A stretch of 34,623 bases of DNA from Massilia yuzhufengensis (lineage in GTDB: Bacteria > Pseudomonadota > Gammaproteobacteria > Burkholderiales > Burkholderiaceae_D). The notes under the pieces were generated by a model. The model saw only the letters and a program-made list of their open reading frames with translations. It made no database searches and was not told the origin of the DNA. Where the stretch lies: NCBI RefSeq assembly GCF_900112225.1, contig NZ_FOLD01000045.1, positions 1 to 34,623 of the forward strand, given 5' to 3'. Position numbers and translations under genes: made by a program. Shown here one piece after another: positions 22,174 through 29,935 of this stretch. Numbering within the stretch: position 1 is the first letter of the stretch; the number at the start of each line of letters is the position of its first letter.

Positions 22174-22228
22174 TAATGCCATCAGCCTTATCGGTGTAAC
22201 GAACCGAGGGTATTGAAAAGGACATTTC

Positions 22229-23206
22229 ATGCAAAACAGTCTGTTGAAGCCACGTATCATCGATGTCGAAGCAATTGGCCCTGGCCACGCAAAAGTCGTG
22301 ATGGAGCCGTTCGAACGTGGTTATGGCCACACCCTGGGCAACGCACTGCGCCGCGTCCTGCTGTCGTCGATGATCGGCTACGCGCCGACCGAAGTCACCA
22401 TCGCGGGTGTCGTGCACGAATACTCGTCGCTCGATGGCGTCCAGGAAGACGTCGTCGACCTGCTGCTGAACCTGAAGGGCGTGGTCTTCAAAGTCCACAA
22501 CCGCGACTCCGTCACCCTGACCCTGAAGAAGGAAGGCGAAGGCGCCGTCCTGGCATCGGACATCGACCTGCCGCATGACGTCGAACTGATCAACCCGGAT
22601 CACGTGATCGCCCACCTGACCGCCGGTGGCAAGCTGGACATGCAGATCAAGGTCGAGAAGGGCCGTGGCTACGTTCCTGGCAACGTGCGCCGCCTGTCGG
22701 AAGACACCAACAAGACCATCGGCCGCATCATCCTGGACGCGTCGTTCTCGCCAGTGCGCCGCGTGTCGTACGCAGTGGAATCGGCACGTGTCGAACAGCG
22801 TACCGACCTGGACAAGCTGATCATCAACATCGAGACCAACGGCGTCATCACCCCGGAAGAAGCGATCCGCCAGTCGGCCCGCGTCCTGGTGGACCAGCTG
22901 AACGTGTTCGCTGCCCTGGAAGGCACCGAAGCCGCCGCCGAAGTGCCATCGCGTGCTCCGCTGGTCGATCCGATCCTGCTGCGTCCAGTCGACGACCTCG
23001 AACTGACCGTGCGTTCGGCAAACTGCCTGAAAGCAGAAAACATCTACTACATCGGCGACCTGATCCAGCGTTCGGAAAACGAACTGCTCAAGACGCCAAA
23101 CCTGGGCCGCAAGTCGCTCAACGAAATCAAGGAAGTCCTGGCTTCGCGCGGCCTGACCCTGGGCATGAAGCTGGAAAACTGGCCGCCTGCCGGCCTCGAA
23201 AAGTAA
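22229..23206 (+). CDS. rpoA: DNA-directed RNA polymerase alpha subunit
   Basis: The 325-residue product has the N-terminal assembly domain (EPFERGYGHTLGNALRRVLLSS, GYAPTEVTIAGVVHEYSSLDG) and the C-terminal DNA- and activator-contact domain (VRSANCLKAENIYYIGDLIQ, LGRKSLNEIKEVLASRGL). Alpha forms the dimer that starts polymerase assembly. AAAGGA precedes the ATG. Two inverted repeats separate it from rplQ. Confidence 0.98.
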   Translation: MQNSLLKPRIIDVEAIGPGHAKVVMEPFERGYGHTLGNALRRVLLSSMIGYAPTEVTIAGVVHEYSSLDGVQEDVVDLLLNLKGVVFKVHNRDSVTLTLKKEGEGAVLASDIDLPHDVELINPDHVIAHLTAGGKLDMQIKVEKGRGYVPGNVRRLSEDTNKTIGRIILDASFSPVRRVSYAVESARVEQRTDLDKLIINIETNGVITPEEAIRQSARVLVDQLNVFAALEGTEAAAEVPSRAPLVDPILLRPVDDLELTVRSANCLKAENIYYIGDLIQRSENELLKTPNLGRKSLNEIKEVLASRGLTLGMKLENWPPAGLEK

Positions 23207-23212
23207 AGAATT

Positions 23213-23242
23213 CACCCGAAAGTACAAGCCTACTTTCGGGTG
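23213..23242 (+). terminator. Hairpin 1 between rpoA and rplQ
   Basis: A perfect 12-bp stem, 23213-23224 with 23231-23242, encloses a 6-nt loop seven bases after the rpoA stop. No T-tract follows, so it may be an RNA stability element. Confidence 0.55.
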
Positions 23243-23249
23243 GGAGCAG

Positions 23250-23283
23250 CCAAAAAGGACTGGCAAAGCCAGATCCTTTTTGG
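23250..23283. terminator. Hairpin 2 between rpoA and rplQ
   Basis: A 10-bp outer stem (23250-23259 with 23274-23283) continues into a 5-bp inner stem (23260-23264 with 23268-23272) after one bulged A. It contains an AAAAAGGA arm and a TCCTTTTT arm, giving a terminator-like shape in both directions. With hairpin 1 it forms a tandem set in the 178-bp gap. Confidence 0.6.
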
Positions 23284-23384
23284 ATGATAAAAGCGTAGTA
23301 AATAAACCAATTGAACCGGTCCGCGGGCATGCTCAAACATGAACGATCGAAGAACTGGAACTTAAACACTCGAAAGGAATCACC

Positions 23385-23780
23385 ATGCGTCACCGTCACG
23401 GCCTCCGTAAGCTGAACCGTACCTCGTCCCACCGCCTGGCAATGCTGCGCAACATGACCGTCTCCCTGCTGCGTCATGAAGCCATCAAGACCACCGTGCC
23501 AAAAGCGAAGGAACTGCGCCGCGTCATCGAGCCGATCCTGACCCTGGGCAAGACCGACACCCTGGCAAACAAGCGCCTGGCCTTCGCTCGCCTGCGCGAC
23601 CGCGAAATGGTCCTGAAGCTGTTCGCTGAACTGGGCCCACGTTACGCCAACCGTAACGGCGGCTACCTGCGCATCCTGAAAATGGGTTTCCGCGTGGGCG
23701 ACAACGCGCCAATGGCGTATGTCGAACTGCTGGACCGTCCAGAAGTCACCTCGGCTGACGACGCTCCGACCGCTGAGTAA
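23385..23780 (+). CDS. rplQ: 50S ribosomal protein L17
   Basis: The 131-residue product (MRHRHGLRKLNRTSSHRLAM, LRHEAIKTTVPKAKELRRV, ELGPRYANRNGGYLRILKMG) is L17, a tunnel-exit protein. AAAGGA lies nine bases before the ATG. It ends the ribosomal cluster and is closed by a strong terminator. Confidence 0.98.
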   Translation: MRHRHGLRKLNRTSSHRLAMLRNMTVSLLRHEAIKTTVPKAKELRRVIEPILTLGKTDTLANKRLAFARLRDREMVLKLFAELGPRYANRNGGYLRILKMGFRVGDNAPMAYVELLDRPEVTSADDAPTAE

Positions 23781-23803
23781 TCGCTTCTGCGATGACTGAA
23801 AAG

Positions 23804-23830
23804 AACCAGGCCTCGTGCCTGGTTTTTTTT
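23804..23830 (+). terminator. Intrinsic terminator of the ribosomal cluster
   Basis: AACCAGGC (23804-23811) pairs with GCCTGGTT (23817-23824), loop of 5, and the last two T residues run into a tract of eight (23823-23830). This is a textbook rho-independent terminator, the clearest in the window. Confidence 0.92.
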
Positions 23831-23913
23831 CGCCCGTGCATCACGACCCCGTTGCACGGACTTGGGAAGGCCGGTGTACCATGCCGGTGCGCTGCAACTA
23901 CTGACCTCACTCC

Positions 23914-25731
23914 ATGCCCTTTTCGATCCGACGCTTCCACCGCGCCCTCGCGCACGCCTGTACGACGCTGTTCGCGGCGCTGCTGCTTTTGACCACCGGG
24001 GGCGCCCACGCCGCGGAAGAGTTCCTCGACCCTGCCATTGCCTTCCGCTTCGAGGCGCGCATGGCCGACCCGCAAACGGTCGAGCTGCGCTACCAGATCG
24101 CCGACGGCTACTACATGTACCGCGAGCGCTTCGCCTTCCGCGCGACCGGTGCGCAGCTTGGCGCTCCAGTGATCCCGCCCGGCAAGGTAAAGTACGACGC
24201 CACCTTCGAGAAGGATGTCGAGACCCACAAGGGCGAACTGGTGATCCGCATCCCGGTCGAGGGCAGCGGGCCATTTACCTTGATTGCGACCAGCCAGGGC
24301 TGCGCCGACGCGGGCCTGTGCTATCCGCCGCAGGAACACACGGCGTCGCTGTCCCCTGGCGGCGGCGCAGCCAGCCCGGCGCTGCCGATCGTCGCCAACG
24401 CACCCTCGTCGTCCTCGCCGGGGATGAACGCCGCCCCTTCCACGCCGGTACAGGCCCCTGCCGCCGCGCAGCCATCCGACCTGGCCGGCATCGCCGCCAT
24501 CCTCGGCGGCGGCCGCCTGCTGGTGATCATTCCCGCCTTCGTCCTGCTCGGCCTGGGCCTGGCCTTCACGCCCTGCGTGCTGCCGATGGTGCCGATCCTG
24601 TCCTCGATCATCGTCGGCGAAGGGCAGGGCGTCTCGCGCATGCGCGGCCTGCTGCTGTCGGTGACCTATGCGCTGGGGATGGCGATCGTCTACACGGCGC
24701 TGGGTGTCGCTGCCGGCCTGGCGGGCGAAGGCCTGGCCGCTGCCCTGCAAAACCCGTGGGTGCTGGGCGCCTTTGCGTTGCTGATCGTCGCCATGGCGAT
24801 GTCGATGTTCGGCTTCTATGAACTGCAGTTGCCGGCCGCGCTGCAGACGCGCCTGGCCGGCGCATCCGGCCGCCAGCGCGGCGGCAAGCTTGCCGGGGTA
24901 TTCGCCATGGGCGCCATCTCGGCCCTGATCGTGGGCCCCTGCGTGGCCGCGCCGCTGGCTGGTGCGCTGGTCTACATCAGCCAGACCCGCGACGTGTTCA
25001 TTGGCGGCGCGGCGCTGTTTGCAATGGCGGTGGGCATGAGCATTCCGCTGCTGCTGGTGGGCGTCTCGGCCGGCTCGCTGCTGCCGCGTGCGGGCGCCTG
25101 GATGGAATCGGTCAAGCGCCTGTTCGGCGTGCTGATGCTGGCGATGGCGCTGTGGCTGGTCTCGCCCGTGCTGCCGCCGGTGCTGCAGATGGTGGGCTGG
25201 GCCGCGCTGCTGCTCGGCTATGGCGCCTACCTCCTGCGCAAGCATCGCCACTGGGCGGCGATGGCGGCAGGCGGGGTGTTCGCGGTGCTCGGGGCGATGC
25301 AGCTGGTGGGCGCGGCCAGCGGAGGACGCGACGCGCTGGCGCCGCTGGCCCACCTGACCGGTGGGGCCCACCGAGAGCTGGCGTTCAAGCGCATCAAGAC
25401 GGTGGAGGACCTCGACCGCGAGCTGGCCAATAGCGGCGGCAAGACGGTGATGCTGGACTTCTATGCGGACTGGTGCGTGTCGTGCAAGGAAATGGAGAAG
25501 CTGACCTTCGTCGATCCGGCGGTGCAGGCCAAGCTGGCCGATACGGTGCTGCTGCAGGTCGATGTGACGGCCAACGATGCGGCGGACAAGGCGATGCTGA
25601 AACGGTTCGGGCTGTTCGGGCCGCCGGGAATCATCCTGTTCGATCGCAGCGGGAAAGAGATCGAGGACAGCCGCGTGATCGGCTACCAGGATCCGTCGAA
25701 ATTCCTGCGCTCGCTGGCCAAGCTGCCGTGA
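23914..25731 (+). CDS. dsbD: Thiol:disulfide interchange protein DsbD
   Basis: DsbD carries electrons from cytoplasmic thioredoxin to the periplasm to reduce DsbC/G and cytochrome maturation factors. The 605-residue product has a signal peptide (1-33, cut after AHA), the periplasmic alpha domain with C130 and C136 (GCADAGLCYPP), an Ala/Pro linker (150-190), an eight-TM core with C221 (FTPCVLP) and C343 (GPCVAAP), and a thioredoxin-like gamma domain with CVSC at 521-524. All six working cysteines are present. No clear Shine-Dalgarno is seen; a weak promoter TTGCAC-17-TGTACC is at 23852-23880. It precedes the envelope-stress genes on the same side. Confidence 0.95.
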   Translation: MPFSIRRFHRALAHACTTLFAALLLLTTGGAHAAEEFLDPAIAFRFEARMADPQTVELRYQIADGYYMYRERFAFRATGAQLGAPVIPPGKVKYDATFEKDVETHKGELVIRIPVEGSGPFTLIATSQGCADAGLCYPPQEHTASLSPGGGAASPALPIVANAPSSSSPGMNAAPSTPVQAPAAAQPSDLAGIAAILGGGRLLVIIPAFVLLGLGLAFTPCVLPMVPILSSIIVGEGQGVSRMRGLLLSVTYALGMAIVYTALGVAAGLAGEGLAAALQNPWVLGAFALLIVAMAMSMFGFYELQLPAALQTRLAGASGRQRGGKLAGVFAMGAISALIVGPCVAAPLAGALVYISQTRDVFIGGAALFAMAVGMSIPLLLVGVSAGSLLPRAGAWMESVKRLFGVLMLAMALWLVSPVLPPVLQMVGWAALLLGYGAYLLRKHRHWAAMAAGGVFAVLGAMQLVGAASGGRDALAPLAHLTGGAHRELAFKRIKTVEDLDRELANSGGKTVMLDFYADWCVSCKEMEKLTFVDPAVQAKLADTVLLQVDVTANDAADKAMLKRFGLFGPPGIILFDRSGKEIEDSRVIGYQDPSKFLRSLAKLP

Positions 25732-25740
25732 GTTGAATCG

Positions 25741-25766
25741 AAAAAAAGGCGCCCGCGGGCGCCTTT
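25741..25766. terminator. Bidirectional terminator between dsbD and the LTXXQ gene
   Basis: AAAGGCGCCC (25745-25754) and GGGCGCCTTT (25757-25766) form a near-perfect palindrome, with a longer A run on the left acting as T-tract for the minus strand. It sits between convergent stops at 25731 and 25784. Confidence 0.85.
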
Positions 25767-25783
25767 GTCACGTCAAGAACCGA

Positions 25784-26347
25784 TCAGCCGCGCATCATGC
25801 CGTGGCCGCCATGATGGCGCCCACCGCGACGCCCCTGCTTTTGCTCGTCGAACACCTTGCGCTGTTCCGGCGTGAGGGCCGCATACAGGCTGTTCAGGGC
25901 CGACAGGCGTGCTTCCATGCGGGCGGTGCGCTGTTTCTGCATGGCGATGCGGCGTTCCAGGCGCTGCGGCGCGGTGAGGGCGGCGCGCTGCTCCTTGTCC
26001 AGGCGCTGGCCGGCGCGATCGCCGCGTTGCGGCGGCGTCATGCTGGCGACGAAGGCCTGCCACACCGGCTGCTGGGCCGGGGTCAGCTTCAGCGCTTCCT
26101 GCAGTCTGGCCTGGCTGGCCGCCTGGCGTTCCATGCGCTTGGCCTTGAACTCGGCCATTTTCGCCTGGCGCTGTTCCGGGCTCAGGGCGGCGAATTCGGC
26201 GCGCTTGGCCTGGCGCTGTTCCTTGCTCATGGCGTGGCCGTGGCGGCCTTCCGCCGGGCCCTGGTTCTGGGCCTGAACGCCGATCGAGGCGCCTGCGATA
26301 CCGAATGCGGCCAGCACGACAACAATGTTCTTGCGGAGGGTGTTCAT
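25784..26347 (-). CDS. Spy/CpxP-type periplasmic LTXXQ protein
   Basis: The 187-residue product has a signal peptide (1-26, cleavage likely after GVQA) and a Gln/Arg-rich helical body. It holds two LTXXQ motifs, LTPAQQ (88-93) and LTPEQR (158-163). Spy and CpxP use this fold as periplasmic chaperones or as inhibitors of a sensor kinase. The C-terminal tail is rich in Gly, His and Met (RHHGGHGMM), which could bind copper or another metal (inference). AAGGAT lies before the ATG. It is divergent from the response regulator gene, sharing a 203-bp control region with four GTATC boxes, and so is probably a target and feedback part of that system. Confidence 0.85.
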   Translation of the reverse strand: MNTLRKNIVVVLAAFGIAGASIGVQAQNQGPAEGRHGHAMSKEQRQAKRAEFAALSPEQRQAKMAEFKAKRMERQAASQARLQEALKLTPAQQPVWQAFVASMTPPQRGDRAGQRLDKEQRAALTAPQRLERRIAMQKQRTARMEARLSALNSLYAALTPEQRKVFDEQKQGRRGGRHHGGHGMMRG

Positions 26348-26455
26348 GGTCTATCCTTGTGTAAGAGTCGGTTGGGTGTGCACTTCGCATCCGGACTGCT
26401 CGCTGCACGGTTCCCATCATGGGCAGAAACTGTAACCGTGGGATTTCCCCTGTGC

Positions 26456-26506
26456 GATACTTTGTATCAATATGTTTCGCGCGTATCGGCTTATACATGC
26501 CGATAC
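26456..26506. promoter_or_regulatory. Four GTATC boxes in the LTXXQ / response-regulator intergenic region
   Basis: GATAC at 26456, GTATC at 26464, GTATC at 26483 and GATAC at 26502 form two inverted pairs. The inner three boxes are exactly 19 bp apart, two helical turns. The pair at 26483-26506 extends to a perfect 8-bp inverted repeat (GTATCGGC/GCCGATAC). This layout fits an OmpR/PhoB-type regulator binding as dimers, most likely the adjacent response regulator. Confidence 0.65.
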
Positions 26507-26550
26507 AAAACGCCTGTCCATGCCCCTCCCAGATACGGATAATTGCGCTT

Positions 26551-27279
26551 ATGGACAATCCCACTACGATTTTGATCGTCGATGACGACCGCGATATCCG
26601 CAGCCTGCTCGCCGATTACCTCGAATCGAACGGCTACCGCACGCTGGCGGCCGCCGACGGCACCGGCATGTGGAAGGCGCTCGACGATGCGCGCCCCGAC
26701 CTGATCGTGCTCGACCTTAACATGCCGGGCGACGACGGCCTGACCCTGTGCCGCAAGCTGCGCGCCACCTCCAGCCTGCCGGTCATCATGCTGACCGCCC
26801 GCAACGAGCCGCTCGACCGCATCCTGGGCCTGGAAATGGGCGCCGACGACTACCTGCCGAAGCCCTTCGAGCCGCGCGAGCTGCTGGCGCGCATCCGCAG
26901 CGTGCTGCGCCGCTCGCATGCGATGCCGTCCAACACGCCGTCCGAGAACGTGCAGCAGATGCGTTTCTCGGGCTGGACCCTGGACCTGACCGCGCGCCAC
27001 CTGCTCAACCCGCAAGGCGTGGTGATCATGCTGTCGGGCGCCGAGTTCCGCCTGCTGCGCGTGTTCCTGGAGCACCCGAACCGCGTGCTCAACCGCGACC
27101 AGCTGCTCAACCTCACCCAGGGCCGCGACGCCGACCCGTTCGACCGCTCGATCGACATCCAGATCAGCCGCCTGCGCCAGAAGCTGGGCGAAGACGCGCG
27201 CATGCCGCAGATCATCAAGACCGTGCGCAACGGCGGCTACGTGCTGGCCGGCCAGGTCACCGTGGAGCCGCCGGCGTGA
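26551..27279 (+). CDS. OmpR-family two-component response regulator
   Basis: The 242-residue product has a receiver domain (1-120) with the acidic pair D11-D12, phosphoacceptor D55 (VLDLNMPGDDG), T82 and K104. A winged-helix DNA-binding domain follows (about 140-235: LSGAEFRLLRVFLEHPNRVLNRDQLL, IDIQISRLRQKLGED, VRNGGYVLAG). It should bind the GTATC boxes upstream and control the divergent LTXXQ gene and perhaps the efflux genes. ATG 26551 gives the family N-terminus; the open frame further upstream crosses the operator. The stop overlaps the kinase GTG as GTGA. Confidence 0.93.
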   Translation: MDNPTTILIVDDDRDIRSLLADYLESNGYRTLAAADGTGMWKALDDARPDLIVLDLNMPGDDGLTLCRKLRATSSLPVIMLTARNEPLDRILGLEMGADDYLPKPFEPRELLARIRSVLRRSHAMPSNTPSENVQQMRFSGWTLDLTARHLLNPQGVVIMLSGAEFRLLRVFLEHPNRVLNRDQLLNLTQGRDADPFDRSIDIQISRLRQKLGEDARMPQIIKTVRNGGYVLAGQVTVEPPA

Positions 27280-28637
27280 AGGCTTTCCTTGGTTCGATGA
27301 CCGGCCGCGTGTTCATCACCCTGCTGCTCGGCATCCTGATCTCGGCCACGCTGACTCAGCTGGCGGCCGACCTCGAGCGCCAGCGCGTCATCGAACAGCA
27401 GCGCGACCAGCACCTGCTGGAACGCGCCGAACAACTGGTGATGGCGACCGAGATCGTGCCGACCTCGGCCCGTTCGGTCTACCTGTCGGTGGCCAACCGT
27501 CCCGGCCTGCGCCTGGAAGTGGCGGCGCCCCAGCAGCTGGCCAGCGCCGCGAGCTGGTTCGCGCGATCGCTGGCGGCGCGCCTGGGCGACGGCTACAGCA
27601 TCACCTCGGCGGCCACGCGCCCGGCCTCGTGCGACATGCCGCACCAACAGACCGTGCTCTACGGCCTGATCCGCACCCAGTGGCGCGGCGCCTGCGAATT
27701 GCTCAACGTGCGCCTGCGCGACGGCCAGGAGCTGCGCCTGTCGGTGCTGCCGCCGCGCTCGGCCTTCACCGGCCCGGAGACCGACTACCGCACCGTGATC
27801 GGCCTGTTCCTGGTGAGCATCGGCGCGCTCGCCTATGTGGTGGCGCGCATGACGACGCGCCCGCTCAAGGTGCTGGCGCGCGCCGCCCAGGACCTGGGCC
27901 AGGACATCAACCGCGCGCCGCTCGCCCTCAGTGGCGCGAGCGAAATCCGCCAGGCCAGTGCCGCCTTCAATGCGATGCAGGCGCGCATCCGCCAGTACAT
28001 CTTCCAGCGCACGCAAATGCTGGCGGCGATCACGCATGACCTGCAGACGCCGCTGACCCGCATGCGCCTGCGCCTGGAAAAGGTATCCGATATCGAACTG
28101 CAGGAACGCCTGATCGGCGACCTGTCGGCAATGCAGGAAATGGTGCGCGAAGGCCTGGTGCTGGCGCGCAGCATGGACACCACCGAGAACATGCACATGC
28201 TCGACCTCGATTCGCTGCTCGAAGCCGTGTGCGCCGACGCGGTCGATGCCGGCCAGCAGGTGGAGCTCAAGGGCCAGGCCGGCCTGGCCCTGCTGGGCCG
28301 TCCGCTCGACCTGCGCCGCTGCCTGGGCAACCTGATCGACAACGCCGTGAAGTATGGCCGCGACGCGCGCGTCTGCGTCGACCGCATAAACGGCGCGGCG
28401 CGCGTGCGCGTGCGCGACAGTGGCCCCGGTATCCCGGCGGGCGAACTGGCGCGCGTGTTCGACCCCTTCTACCGGGTCGAGACCTCGCGCTCGCGCGAGT
28501 CGGGCGGCACCGGCCTGGGCCTGACGATTGCCCGCAACATCGCCGAACAGCATGGCGGCAGCATCGCGCTGGCCAACCACCCGGAAGGGGGGCTGGAAGT
28601 GACGCTGGTGCTGCCGGAGTACTACCCGAACAAGTAA
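27276..28637 (+). CDS. Two-component sensor histidine kinase
   Basis: The 453-residue inner-membrane kinase has TM1 (11-31), a periplasmic domain of about 140 residues, TM2 (173-191), HAMP (about 192-245), the phospho-acceptor H254 in AAITHDLQTPLTR, N box (LGNLIDNAVKYG, 350-361), G1 DSGPGIP (381-387), F box FDPFYR and G2 GTGLGL (411-416). The periplasmic domain holds just two cysteines, C119 and C140. It starts with GTG, overlapping the regulator's TGA, with GGAG 8 bases upstream. Signal unknown; context suggests envelope or thiol stress. EnvZ/CpxA-like in layout. Confidence 0.93.
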   Translation: MKAFLGSMTGRVFITLLLGILISATLTQLAADLERQRVIEQQRDQHLLERAEQLVMATEIVPTSARSVYLSVANRPGLRLEVAAPQQLASAASWFARSLAARLGDGYSITSAATRPASCDMPHQQTVLYGLIRTQWRGACELLNVRLRDGQELRLSVLPPRSAFTGPETDYRTVIGLFLVSIGALAYVVARMTTRPLKVLARAAQDLGQDINRAPLALSGASEIRQASAAFNAMQARIRQYIFQRTQMLAAITHDLQTPLTRMRLRLEKVSDIELQERLIGDLSAMQEMVREGLVLARSMDTTENMHMLDLDSLLEAVCADAVDAGQQVELKGQAGLALLGRPLDLRRCLGNLIDNAVKYGRDARVCVDRINGAARVRVRDSGPGIPAGELARVFDPFYRVETSRSRESGGTGLGLTIARNIAEQHGGSIALANHPEGGLEVTLVLPEYYPNK

Positions 28638-28744
28638 TAAACCTGAAACATCGGTGTGCGAAAATATTGCGCCGCTTTTGCGCGCCTGCTTCGCGCAACA
28701 AACAACTACGGAAGAGCCGCCGGGACTGGCGGCAAGGGACGACT

Positions 28745-29935
28745 ATGAAGAAGAAGAATGTGGGAATCATCGCCGCCGTCGTGGCGCTTGCCGTGGCGGG
28801 CGCCTGGTACATGAACAAGGGCGAGGGCGCGCACGCGGAAGGCAATGGTGGCCCGGGCGGCAAGGGCGGGCAGCCGCCGACCACCGTCAACGTGGTCGCG
28901 CCGACCCGCCAGGATGTCGGCGTCGAGCTGACCGCCAACGGCACCGTGACGCCGGTGCGCACCGTCGACCTGCATCCGCAGACCACCGCCACCATCCGCC
29001 AGGTGCACATTCGCGAAGGCCAGTTCGTCAAGGAAGGGCAGCTGCTGTTCTCGCTCGACGACCGCGCCGACCGCGCCAACGTGGCCCGCGCCGAAGCGCA
29101 AGTGGCGCAGAACCGTGCGACCCTGGCCGACCTCGAGCGCCAGTACAAGCGCAGCCAGGACCTGGCCGCCCAGAACTTTATCGCCAAGAGCGCCGTCGAC
29201 TCGCTCAAGAGCCAGGTCGATGCGGCCAAAGCCGCCGTCCAGAGCAATGCCGCGGCCGCACGCGCAAGCCAGGTCAGCGCCAGCTACACCACCATCCGCG
29301 CCCCGATGTCGGGCCGGGTCGGCGCCATCGACGTCCATCCGGGCGCGCTGGTGCAGCCAACCACCTCGCTGACCACGGTCACCCAGCTCGACCCGATCGA
29401 CGTCTCGTTCAACCTGCCGGAATCGGCGCTCGGCTCCCTGCTGGCGGCCCAGCGCGCCGGCAAGGTCGCGGTCCAGGCCACGTCGGGCGCCGACGCCAAG
29501 CCGGTCACGGGCGAGCTGAAGTTCGTGGACAACGCGGTCGATCCGGCCGCCGGCACCATCCGTGTGAAAGCCCAGTTCGGCAACAGCGCGACCGCGCTCT
29601 GGCCGGGCCAGTACGTGAACACCCGCGTCACCGTGCAGACCCTGCGCGACGCCGTCGTGATCCCGCAAAACGCCATCATCACCGGCACCGCCGGCACCTT
29701 CGTCTACGTGGTGGGCGAGGGCAACGAAGCGCGCCAGGTCAAGGTGGCGCGCCTGCACGGGTTTGGCGAGTATGCTGCCGTGACCGGCCTTGCCGGTACC
29801 GAAAAAGTCATCACCGAAGGCAAGCAGAACCTGCGTCCGGGCGGCAAGGTCCGCTTGGCCGGCGCCAAGCCGCAAGGCGCGGCCGGCGCGCCGGCCGCCG
29901 CTGCGGCGCAGGGGAAGAAGGGTGACAAGGCATGA
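28745..29935 (+). CDS. RND efflux periplasmic adaptor (MdtA/AcrA-like)
   Basis: The 396-residue product has an N-terminal membrane anchor (6-22), a Gly-rich linker, a lipoyl half-motif (VDLHPQTTATIRQVHIREGQ), an alpha-helical hairpin (about 105-165), the second lipoyl half (YTTIRAPMSGRVGAIDVHPG), and beta-barrel and MP domains (LWPGQYVNTRVTV, VVIPQNAIITG). It bridges the RND pump to an outer-membrane channel. A small hairpin (28716-28733) lies just before its AGGGAC ribosome site. The 107-bp gap from the kinase gene suggests one operon or a local promoter. Its stop overlaps the pump gene as ATGA. Confidence 0.93.
   Translation: MKKKNVGIIAAVVALAVAGAWYMNKGEGAHAEGNGGPGGKGGQPPTTVNVVAPTRQDVGVELTANGTVTPVRTVDLHPQTTATIRQVHIREGQFVKEGQLLFSLDDRADRANVARAEAQVAQNRATLADLERQYKRSQDLAAQNFIAKSAVDSLKSQVDAAKAAVQSNAAAARASQVSASYTTIRAPMSGRVGAIDVHPGALVQPTTSLTTVTQLDPIDVSFNLPESALGSLLAAQRAGKVAVQATSGADAKPVTGELKFVDNAVDPAAGTIRVKAQFGNSATALWPGQYVNTRVTVQTLRDAVVIPQNAIITGTAGTFVYVVGEGNEARQVKVARLHGFGEYAAVTGLAGTEKVITEGKQNLRPGGKVRLAGAKPQGAAGAPAAAAAQGKKGDKA

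Noticed and set aside
26551..28637. Frameshifted fusion of response regulator and kinase
   Set aside because: The regulator and kinase are in different frames, but each is full length and joined by a normal GTGA overlap.
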